The notes under the pieces were generated by a model that saw only the letters and a program-made list of their open reading frames with translations, was not told the origin of the DNA and searched no databases. From Cyclostephanos tholiformis (lineage: Eukaryota; Bacillariophyta; Thalassiosirophyceae; Thalassiosirales; Thalassiosiraceae), in NCBI GenBank assembly GCA_036939975.1, contig JALLPB010000752.1:1-13152 (forward strand): 13,152 bases of DNA, written 5' to 3'. Position 1 is the stretch's first letter, and each line of letters opens with the position of its first letter. Positions 1 to 6,620 of the stretch are shown piece by piece. Both the position numbers and the translations under genes were made by a program.

Positions 1-8
1 TTTAGTGT

Positions 9-42
9 CTGGTGCTTAAACCCCGCTGGTGCTTAAACCCCG
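9..42. repeat. Perfect 17-bp tandem duplication
   Basis: The unit CTGGTGCTTAAACCCCG occurs at 9-25 and again, base for base, at 26-42 with no spacer. It lies about 460 bp upstream of the channel gene start. No known site is recognised, and a simple slippage duplication is the likeliest origin. Confidence 0.9.
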
Positions 43-151
43 ACTTCTACGGTAGATTTTCTGACTAAAAAATTAAGATAGATTCAGCGGTAAACAAGCT
101 GTCGTGAGCCAACAGAAGGAGGGGAAAAATCTTGCAAGATTCAAATTGTAG

Positions 152-167
152 ACGTCAGCCTGCGTCA
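152..167 (-). promoter_or_regulatory. CRE/CCRE-like bZIP site pair
   Basis: ACGTCA at 152-157 (TGACGT on the minus strand) and GCGTCA at 162-167 (TGACGC on the minus strand) lie four bases apart, about 335-350 bp upstream of the bestrophin start codon. TGACGT/ACGTCA and TGACGC are the core hexamers of the CO2-cAMP-responsive elements known from low-CO2-induced carbonic anhydrase promoters of the diatom Phaeodactylum, where a bZIP factor binds them. A weaker relative, TCGTCA (TGACGA on the minus strand), is at 403-408. The hexamers are seen; their function here is inferred, since six-base motifs also arise by chance. Confidence 0.45.
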
Positions 168-239
168 TCACCGTCCGAAAATTCAAGCCCTCTCCGTTCA
201 ACGTTCAAACAAGCCTTTTTTCTATCTTTCTCTAGAGGA

Positions 240-284
240 GTACCATAGTAGTAGTTTTATCGTATTTTGGAGATACTATGGTAC
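240..284. repeat. 11-bp inverted repeat upstream of channel gene
   Basis: GTACCATAGTA at 240-250 is the exact reverse complement of TACTATGGTAC at 274-284, with a 23-nt T-rich loop between. It lies between the CRE-like pair and the start codon, so it falls in the promoter or the 5' UTR depending on the unknown transcription start. It could be a paired transcription-factor site or an RNA hairpin. The right arm contains the ATG of an upstream reading frame (278-511). Confidence 0.6.
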
Positions 285-501
285 CATATCTACTTTTTTT
301 ATTGGGAGCCAAACATCCTTCCGAGATTGTTGCGTTGTGCTTCTCCGTGGAGATTCATCCCATCCGAGGAGACTCCGCGTTCCATCAAATCAAACCAGCT
401 TGTCGTCAAGCGCGTGATCACGACCTCCCACTTGGTAATCCGTTAAGAGTTGCTCATTATTTTTATGAGCACCGATATTCCATTTCTTTCCCCACAACAA
501 C

Positions 502-1998
502 ATGTACTTAACGCGGGCCTTTCAAATAATTCTCGCCGGGGCGCTGGCAGCATCGGCATCACAGGCTTTTGCGCCGCCAAGATCGGTGTCGGGTCGATAT
601 CATCAAACCGCTGGAGTTAGAACACTCACACGAGTGGCATACATTAGCCATACACTGACGGATGTACCTCCAACATTTCGTGAATCATCATGTGATACAG
701 AAGCCCTGGACGCAGAAATGGACACTTTCGCCGACCCCAATGATAAGCGATACAGTGCCTCCGACTGGTTTCATAACATGCGGTCCCTTCCCAACTCCGC
801 TATCTTGCGCGAGATCAAGGGTCCTGTGGGATGGATCACGGCGTGGTCGACCCTAGTTTCCATAGTGTACAAGTGTTGTCACGTTGGAGGTTGGAGCCAC
901 GTCGCAGACATGATGTGCTTGGGTTCGACTCCGCACTCTTTGATTTCAAGCGTGATCGGACTCCTGCTCGTATTTCGAACGAATTCGGCATACCAGAGGT
1001 TTAAGGTGAGTTCTTGTGCCGTTCATTCAGAGGACTTGATTCGTGACTGCGTCTCTGAGCTCATTGACATTTCGTTGCATTGCCTTTCCTCAATTCAGGA
1101 GGGACGCCAAACATGGGAGCAACTTCTCAACACATGTCGTGACATCACACGGATGACTTCCGTTTACGAACACGAGGTCGGGCCCAAGAGAAAGCAGAGA
1201 ATCCAGCGGTTACTTGCTGCATTCCCCTACTTACTTCATCATCATATCCAGCCACGGTGCCTCGACCATTCTCAATGCGAGAAAGTTAAAGACTCTCCTC
1301 ACGCTCTTCTTTTGAGTGAACCGCGTTCAACAAGTAATATCCACAACAGAGTAAAGAAGTTTGCCGCAAGGGAGTGTTGGGTGGATAAGCGGTCTCTCCC
1401 GTGGTGTCTGCTGCCCGATTCGGTATTAAACAAGTGCGCAAAGTCACACAACCGTCCATTGTGGGTCACCGATCGCCTAGGCCTCGAGTTCACCGAGATT
1501 CCATACTGCAGTAACTGGACCTCAAGAGAGAGACTGGAGCTCCTGAAGACTGCCAGCAAATTGAATGAGTGCATCGGGCACTGCGAAAGGCTCCATCAAA
1601 CGGCTGTGCCTCTGAACTATGCCCGTCACGCCCTAAGAAGCTTGACTTTGTGGTCGTTCACTCTTCCATTTGGCATGGTCGATAAGCTTGGCTTAATGAC
1701 GGGGCCAACTGTTGCAGTCGTAGCCTGGCTCATGTTTGGTGTATACCAGATTGGGCACAGTATAGAAGACCCATTCCAAGGTTCACTACGGCTGACGGAT
1801 ATGTGCAATTCGATTTATCGAGACGTCATGTATGGCGACAGGAACGAGGCTGGGATGAGAAGAGAGAGCGCTTTCCGGAAGGATGGCGAGATGGACAACG
1901 ATTGGGTCTCCTTAGGGGATGCATTTGGACTGGGATGGACCGTGAAGGCCAAGGAAAACATGGAACATTACACAGAGCAACTTGTGTTAAGTTCGTGA
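502..1998 (+). CDS. Plastid-targeted bestrophin-family anion channel
   Basis: Bestrophins (RFP-TM family) are oligomeric anion channels; plastid members in plants and algae carry chloride or bicarbonate across thylakoids. The start at 502 gives a hydrophobic signal peptide (residues 1-22) followed by A|FAPP, the ASAFAP-type motif with Phe at +1 that routes proteins into secondary plastids. After splicing out 1006-1098 the product is 467 aa. Family landmarks in order (spliced numbering): TM1 near 108-128; TM2 near 145-160 running into RTNSAYQRFK, then EGRQTWEQL; CERLHQTAVPLNYARH; TM3 near 346-363; TM4 near 370-388; and the IEDPFQGSLRL signature near 390-400. The central stretch is rich in basic residues and Cys. 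Length and motif order fit a complete gene with stop TGA at 1996-1998. The family call is secure. Ion selectivity is not readable; chloride and bicarbonate are both possible, and a CO2-concentrating role is inference. An upstream ATG at 278 in another frame overlaps this start. Confidence 0.88.
   Translation: MYLTRAFQIILAGALAASASQAFAPPRSVSGRYHQTAGVRTLTRVAYISHTLTDVPPTFRESSCDTEALDAEMDTFADPNDKRYSASDWFHNMRSLPNSAILREIKGPVGWITAWSTLVSIVYKCCHVGGWSHVADMMCLGSTPHSLISSVIGLLLVFRTNSAYQRFKVSSCAVHSEDLIRDCVSELIDISLHCLSSIQEGRQTWEQLLNTCRDITRMTSVYEHEVGPKRKQRIQRLLAAFPYLLHHHIQPRCLDHSQCEKVKDSPHALLLSEPRSTSNIHNRVKKFAARECWVDKRSLPWCLLPDSVLNKCAKSHNRPLWVTDRLGLEFTEIPYCSNWTSRERLELLKTASKLNECIGHCERLHQTAVPLNYARHALRSLTLWSFTLPFGMVDKLGLMTGPTVAVVAWLMFGVYQIGHSIEDPFQGSLRLTDMCNSIYRDVMYGDRNEAGMRRESAFRKDGEMDNDWVSLGDAFGLGWTVKAKENMEHYTEQLVLSS
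1006..1098 (+). other. Spliceosomal intron (exitron-like, in-frame, 93 nt)
   Basis: The donor is AAG|GTGAGT at 1005/1006; the acceptor is TTCAG|GAG with AG at 1097-1098. The intron falls exactly between codons (phase 0), is 31 codons long and has no in-frame stop, so the unspliced message is also open. Homology decides for splicing: removal joins RTNSAYQRFK directly to EGRQTWEQL, which is contiguous in bestrophins, whereas retention would insert 31 unrelated residues just after TM2. Confidence 0.85.
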
Positions 1999-2014
1999 AC
2001 AACTTAGTCACTCA

Positions 2015-2031
2015 GCAATAGTCACTATTGC
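2015..2031 (+). other. 3'-UTR hairpin
   Basis: GCAATAG, loop TCA, CTATTGC form a perfect 7-bp stem beginning 17 nt after the bestrophin stop codon. It may mark the 3' UTR or affect mRNA 3'-end behaviour. Eukaryotic genes do not use bacterial-type terminators, so no terminator is claimed. Confidence 0.4.
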
Positions 2032-2349
2032 AAGCTGTGATTGGTATTAAGTTGGCTTCGTCTCAGATTTATAAAGGAAAACTGCACATAATAGAAATAT
2101 ATAGAATAACCGCGAATAGAGATGACACTACATCTTGTATTGAAAATTTACCCCGCACCAGATTCATTTTTGTTTGAGTGGGCATCTGAAAAAATCTCAT
2201 CCGCCGTTGGTGGGTGAGCCTGAGGAAAAGGGGGCCAGCCCCCAAATTACCTTCACACGCCATCCATCATTCTTTCATCCTCCTCCCTTCACATTTGAAT
2301 ATTGATTCTAATTACAGACTCATATGATTGAATTGATTGTTAAATATAT

Positions 2350-2504
2350 ATGTTATATTACCATGCACTAGATGAAAGAATGGTGCTAGTCCTCATACTC
2401 AACAGGGAAGAGCGGGCTGCCATTCTCAATGGCATTGTCTATGGCGAGTTGCATTATGATCACAACCACCTGGAAGACCTCCCTGTGATGCCTGATGTTG
2501 TGGC
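2350..2504 (+). pseudogene. Unrecognised reading-frame fragment cut by LTR
   Basis: An ATG at 2350 opens about 51 codons that look coding-like (mixed charged residues, containing REERAAILNG and HLEDLPVMP) before the left LTR begins at 2505. The frame runs a few codons into the LTR and stops at 2532. I do not recognise the family. It may be an exon fragment or transposon relic interrupted by the insertion, or a chance frame. No obvious continuation is visible just right of the 3' LTR. Confidence 0.2.
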
Positions 2505-2794
2505 TGTTGTACATACCAAACAGGTAGGATGAAAAATGGCGGGACACCGATTGATTCCCACCACTTCTGGACTACCTTTAAGTAAGTATTAGGCACACAT
2601 TCTTCTATGAGAACAGTAAACACAAGAAGTGAGAAAGGCCGTTGGCTAAACCAACGACCACACGCCACATTAGTGACCCATTTAGCTGGAAAAAGCTACA
2701 CGATGCAAGACGGGACAAATCTAAGTATTACCCTATTCTCATAATTGATAAATATCCTTTATATCGACTACAAAGCTAGCACGTGAGTTCAGCA
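2505..2794 (+). repeat. Left (5') LTR, 290 bp
   Basis: This copy aligns without indels to 6232-6521. I count about 26 mismatches by hand (about 9%): 20 transitions and 6 transversions. It starts TGTTGTACATA and ends GTTCAGCA, the TG...CA form. The best-conserved part is the last 120 bp or so, including AAATCTAAGTATTACCCTA, which may hold the transcription start and processing signals. Similarity continues one base (G) beyond each right end and then stops. Confidence 0.95.
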
Positions 2795-3541
2795 GATATT
2801 TACAAATGCTGGGGTGGGAAAACAAGTCCACGGCAGACCAAATGTGGCAAAACCTTCAGACCTACTTTACCGAAAAAATGGCTTGAACAAAAACAGTATT
2901 CTGCCACAACGGCTAAGCAATCGCGGTTCAAAGAGGCTGCTCTTGCCGCCCAGGAAAAAGAAGCAGCCAAAGCAGAGGGTGAGACACAGGCTATGCTTTT
3001 TGCCATGCTGCAGGAACAACATGACAAGCAAATCGCATCCATGGAAGCCACGAACAAGGCCAACATGGATGCCATGATGGAGTGCATGAATGCACTTGTG
3101 GCGGCGGGCAACAACAAAGAAAACGTCATCCCACCCGGCACAACACCAGTGGGCAGCGGAAACAAACACCCGCGACCAAAAAAGCATCACTGCTCCAACT
3201 GCAAAAAGATGGTAATCCACAAAGCAATGGACTGCTATGAACTCAAAGCCAACAAAGACAAACAGTTCGATGGCTGGAAGTCAGCAATCACACCGGCTTG
3301 ACAGGGACCGGGGACAACAGTAGTATTTGTAGACACAGCTAACTTAGTTAAAACAACTGCTAAACTTACCAATTACTGGTCCCCTCTAACCTGGCTAGTC
3401 GACGCACAGGATGAAAAAGAAGATGAGGATGACAATAATAGGATGACACCCAAACCTGATAGGATATTGTCTGTGCAAACAGACAAAAGCCATCTCAGCA
3501 AGGCAGCAGCGCATTTGGCGCGCAAATTAGCCAATAGGTAA
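2795..3541 (+). pseudogene. gag remnant with zinc knuckle
   Basis: Capsid/nucleocapsid remnant. An ATG at 2806 opens one frame (start MLGWENK) that fits the middle of gag. The phase changes at 2881, consistent with a one-base insertion, and continues in a second frame through an Ala/Glu/Met-rich coiled-coil-like stretch to a zinc knuckle: Cys codons at 3191 and 3200, His at 3218, Cys at 3233 (C-x2-C-x5-H-x4-C). A TGA at 3299-3301 interrupts it; the same phase then reads on through an acidic linker to a TAA at 3539-3541. Only a few bases separate the left LTR from mid-gag sequence, so the N-terminal part and probably the primer-binding site were deleted. The TGA could be a former CGA, but that is inference. 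Confidence 0.8.
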
Positions 3542-3907
3542 AATAGGAAATCAGGGGTTTTGGACTCAGGTGCTACCTCTGGCACTGGTCCAGCAGAAGA
3601 CGTGGATGACTTGGAGGACACAGGACAGCGATCACTGAAGATCTTCATGTTCCCCGACGACAGAACAGCAACAGGAACAAGGAAAATGATGCTGAAGCAC
3701 AAGCTACACAACGGAGCACGAGAAATCAACATCGTGCCGGGAATGCACACAATGCTCATCAGCATACCAAAGCTAGCAGACATGAGGTACACTACAGTAT
3801 TATGGGATAAGGTGGCAGAAATATATGATGGCAACACTACGATGGTTACGGCAAACAAACTACCCATCCTCACAGCCCCCCGCTGCAAATCAACCAGACT
3901 CTGGTGA
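3542..3907 (+). pseudogene. Retrotransposon aspartic protease remnant
   Basis: The frame after the 3539 stop reads into VLDSGATS, with the catalytic Asp codon at 3563-3565. This is the active-site motif of retropepsin-type proteases that cut the gag-pol polyprotein. Downstream, NIVPGMHTMLIS and PKLADMRYTT followed by EIYD match the core of copia-type proteases. The module is open for about 115 codons to TGA at 3905-3907. It has no start of its own because it would be part of a polyprotein. Upstream and downstream stops in the same phase make it non-functional. Confidence 0.85.
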
Positions 3908-5030
3908 CTCGACCTCAACCCACACTCAGAGAAAACAGACCAACCAGAAGGTTCACCACCAGGAGAAGAGACAGCCAACGTCATCTTCAACCTTCCCAGC
4001 ATCCACCAATCTTTCCTATGGTTCCATGCCGCAGCCGGGTTTCCACCAAAAGAAACTTTCCTCAAGGCAGTGCGCCACAGCAACTATACGACATGGCCAA
4101 AACTAACCACCAGACTAATTCACAAGTACTTCCCCGACTCGGACAAAATGATCAAGGGCCACATCAAAGGCCAGCAACAGGGAATCAGATCCACAAGAGT
4201 AAATAATGTCACACCCTACGATGACAACAACAATGAGATGGGAGTACAAATAAAAATCAAAGGGGAACATGGACACGAACCTTTTCGAGCCCAAATTGGC
4301 ATAGACAACCTCATATTCTGCCAAGCCATCGATCTCACTGAAACGATCCACACTGATCAAACCAGTTCTTTCCCTCACACGTCAATCCGCAGCAACAGAT
4401 ATATCATGGTCGGCATCCATCTTGATGCCAACTATATTTCCATTTAACCCATGAAGAACAGAACAGAAGGAGAAATGATGAAAGCTTATCAATGAATGAT
4501 CGACAGGATGAAAAGAGCAGGACTCAGCCTGCGCAAACACAAACTCAACAACGAAGCATCCGACGCTTTCAAGGAATGCATAACACGAAATGGGATGACT
4601 TACAAACTTGTACCCCCCAGAAACCACCAACGCAACCAGGCGGAATGCGCCATCCAAACGTTCAAGGCACACTTTATTTTGATTCTAGCCGGCGTCGACG
4701 ACAAGTTCCCACTATATCTTTGGTGCCAACTCCTCGAACCAGCAGAACTCACCCTAAACCTACTACGGCAATTGTGTATCACGCCCAACATATCAGCATT
4801 TGCACATGTCCATGGCCCGCACGACTACATGCATAAGCCAATGGCCCCACTGGGCTGCTCGATCCAAGCACACATAAAGCTAGACGACAGACGGACATGG
4901 AACAGCCGTTTGGATGCCGGGTTTAACTTCGGCATGTCGATGGAACACCATCGATGTTTCAGAGTGTATATAACAAGGACACGGACAACACAAGTGAGCA
5001 ACAAGGTGCATTTCAAAACCCAATACACTC
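3908..5030 (+). pseudogene. Copia-type integrase remnant
   Basis: Same phase as gag and protease. The N-terminal part shows FHAAAGFP and NYTTWP, then HIKGQQQGIRSTR. The DDE core begins at IHTDQT (Asp codon 4355-4357). The second catalytic Asp, expected in an LDNEAS-like motif, is Asn here (AAC at 4547-4549, LNNEAS). The third acid is intact in NQAECAIQTFK (Glu codon 4643-4645). Two in-frame stops, TAA 4445-4447 and TGA 4493-4495, split the core. Further downstream AELTLNLLRQ and ISAFAHVHGPHDY are well kept. The phase is lost near 5025-5031, apparently with loss of a few codons. The protein cannot be catalytic. Confidence 0.87.
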
Positions 5031-5423
5031 ATGGTGGCGGCCGCCCAACAACTCATGGTAGCACTAAAAGGAAACATCCCAACCGGGAATGAAATGGCAG
5101 AGGAACTCACCAAGGTGAGCAAACTTTTCGCGAAAATAGTGGAACATAAACTAGCTGCAGCGACAGCAAGGGCACAATGGAACACACTCCGCAGCAGCCC
5201 AGTGGCAAGACAGACAACTCACCTTCCAAGGGTGGACCCAAGCTTAGTTCCAAGGGTGACCACACCTCCAATGGTGACAATTCCCCCTGTTGATTGTTGC
5301 GTGCCCACCACCCAAGCAGACGTGCAGGAAGATTGTCGCGTAGGGGATGGAGAGGCAAAAATTGTCCCGCCCAGTGTAGGGGCACCAAAAATTGTCAAGT
5401 CCACACCCAAGCAAAGGACATGA
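5031..5423 (+). pseudogene. Integrase-to-RT linker region, shifted frame
   Basis: A frame starting AAAQQLMVALKGNIP continues the polyprotein after the phase change near 5030. It is a helical, Ala/Lys-rich segment that then becomes Pro/Val/Thr-rich (PRVDPSLVPRVTTPP), typical of the low-complexity linker between integrase and reverse transcriptase in copia elements. It ends at a stop at 5421-5423; homology resumes in another phase near 5392. No catalytic motif lies here. Confidence 0.65.
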
Positions 5424-6214
5424 GCCTCCCACCAACCCAATTACATATCCCAAGACGAGGAGGACAGCAACTCACCACCCAAGTAAACACACCAGCAGCA
5501 TTATGCAAGAAGCAATGCTGTTATGCGTGGACGTATCCCAACAAAACTGTATAGCATTGGAAGATTTAGACTTACTCAATTTCGCAAGCATCCAAAAAAA
5601 AACGGTCATGGCTATCCGCAGCAATACACTGTATCTATCCAAGCCAAACGCACGGAGTCAAGGGGGCAGCCACATGTTCATGGCCGGCATGGAGAACATC
5701 CCTAAAAACAACGGTGCCATCCTCAATATTTCCCAGATAATTAAGGCAGTCATGTCATCGATGGCGGAGGTGGAATTGGGCGCACTATTCATCAATGCTA
5801 AAACGGCCATCTCGATGCGGCACACGCTTGAAGAACTCGGCCACCCCCAGCCTCTCACCCTGATGCAGACAGACAATTCAACAGCAAACGCACTACTCAC
5901 GAACAAGATCATGCCCAAGGCTTAAAAAGGCCATGGACATGTGGTTTCACTGGTTGTGTTGCCGCAATGCCCAGGGCCAATTTTGATATTATTGGAGACC
6001 GGGCACACAAAACCTAGCTGACTACTTCACGAAGCATCATCCAGCTAGCCACCACACAGCAGTCCACCCAACAATTCTGACAGCTGTCACTGGCAAGAAA
6101 TTCACTAAGCTTTTTGGGACGTCACCAACCAAGGCCACAGCATCAGCAACTACAAATTCCTTCATACGAAAATTACTCACTACCCCGAAGTTCCACAAAG
6201 CAGCAGCAGCCTAA
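5392..6214 (+). pseudogene. RT N-terminal scrap fused to RNase H remnant
   Basis: The first 65 or so codons (to about 5595) resemble the lead-in to copia reverse transcriptase (SIMQEAMLLCVDVSQQN). Without any fingers/palm sequence or YVDD-type motif the frame jumps at an A-run (5593-5602) into RNase H. There the first catalytic Asp is replaced by Asn (AAT 5623-5625, IRSNTLYLS), while SSMAEVELGAL (Glu) and QTDNSTA (Asp) are kept. A stop at 5923-5925 and a phase change follow; the conserved tail (KAMDMWFHWL, then WRPGTQNLADYFTKHH) resumes in phase 2 with a TGA at 5972-5974, ending at TAA 6212-6214, 17 bp before the right LTR. The polymerase core, probably over 1 kb, is deleted. Confidence 0.85.
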
Positions 6215-6231
6215 TAACTACGGCAAGGGTG

Positions 6232-6521
6232 TGTTGTACATACCAAACAAGTAGGATGAACAATGGTGGGACACCAATGGATTCCCGCCACTTCTGGACT
6301 ATCCTTAAGTAAGCATTAGGCACACATTCTCCTATGAGAACAGTAGACACGAGAAGTGAGAAAGGCTGTTGCCAAAACCAATGACCACACACCACATTGG
6401 CGACCCATTTAGCTGCAAAAAGCTACACGATGCGAGATGGGACAAATCTAAGTATTACCCTATTCTCATAATTGGAAAATATCCTTTACATTGACTACAA
6501 AGCTAGCACGTGAGTTCAGCA
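6232..6521 (+). repeat. Right (3') LTR, 290 bp
   Basis: Same length as the left LTR and alignable without gaps (about 9% different). Starts TGTTGTACATA and ends GTTCAGCA. Preceded by a short purine-rich run GGCAAGGG (about 6222-6229) that may be the decayed polypurine tract. The next five bases, GTCAC, match the left flank GTGGC at only three of five positions. Confidence 0.95.
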
Positions 6522-6620
6522 GTCACCAAATGTCGGCCCAACATTTGGCAACTTGTTGCCGACATGTCGCCCGACACGACATATAAGCCCTAAAATTGGC
6601 GACAGCGACATCTGACATGT
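6522..6620. repeat. Dyad-rich, CpG-rich block
   Basis: Two alternative hairpins overlap: CCAAATGT (6526-6533) with ACATTTGG (6541-6548), and TGTCGGC-cc-AAC (6531-6542) with GTTGCCGACA (6555-6564). A 10-bp palindrome CGACATGTCG (6560-6569) and repeated CGAC/GTCG words follow. About seven CpGs fall in under 100 bp, then CpG nearly vanishes. This may be the end of another mobile element beside the LTR. No family is recognised. Confidence 0.55.

Larger units (their letters stand above)
1999..2504. other. 3' flank of channel gene, no supported gene
   Basis: This A+T-rich stretch lies between the bestrophin stop and the left LTR. It holds a perfect stem GCAATAG/CTATTGC (2015-2031, 3-nt loop) just after the stop codon, probably in the 3' UTR; a GGGGG/CCCCC hairpin (2230-2243); and a 12-bp inverted pair, CATTCTTTCATC at 2268-2279 with GATGAAAGAATG at 2371-2382. 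A short reading frame at 2350-2504 is listed separately. No polyadenylation signal can be assigned with confidence. Confidence 0.5.
2505..6521 (+). mobile_element. Degenerate Ty1/copia-type LTR retrotransposon
   Basis: This is a 4,017-bp element with two 290-bp LTRs beginning TGTTG and ending CA. Internal remnants run gag zinc knuckle, aspartic protease (DSGA), integrase, RNase H. Integrase before RNase H is the copia order, and motif spacing resembles diatom copia lineages. Gag through integrase share one reading phase, as expected for a single gag-pol frame. Damage includes stops at 3299, 3539, 3905, 4445, 4493 and 5972, phase shifts near 2881, 5030, 5400 and 5928, loss of the gag N-terminus, and loss of the reverse-transcriptase core near 5593-5602. 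No tRNA primer-binding site is recognisable after the left LTR, and only a weak purine run (about 6221-6230) precedes the right LTR. The five bases on each side (GTGGC, GTCAC) are not a clean target duplication. The element is certainly non-autonomous. Confidence 0.93.

Noticed and set aside
278..511. 77-codon reading frame before the channel gene as a separate gene
   Set aside because: No recognisable family or targeting signal, and it overlaps the well-supported start at 502. Kept only as a possible uORF.
2783..2805. gag start inside the left LTR
   Set aside because: The open frame begins at a GTG, not ATG, and the real gag phase here is the other one, opening at ATG 2806. The N-terminus is deleted.
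2795..2815. tRNA primer-binding site after the left LTR
   Set aside because: The bases after CA (GATATTTACAAATGC) do not match a tRNA 3' end or an initiator-Met half-tRNA site I can recognise; mid-gag sequence begins almost at once.
3373..4083. 236-codon minus-strand frame
   Set aside because: It lies opposite the gag-protease-integrase sequence, whose motifs are clear on the plus strand; it is a shadow frame.
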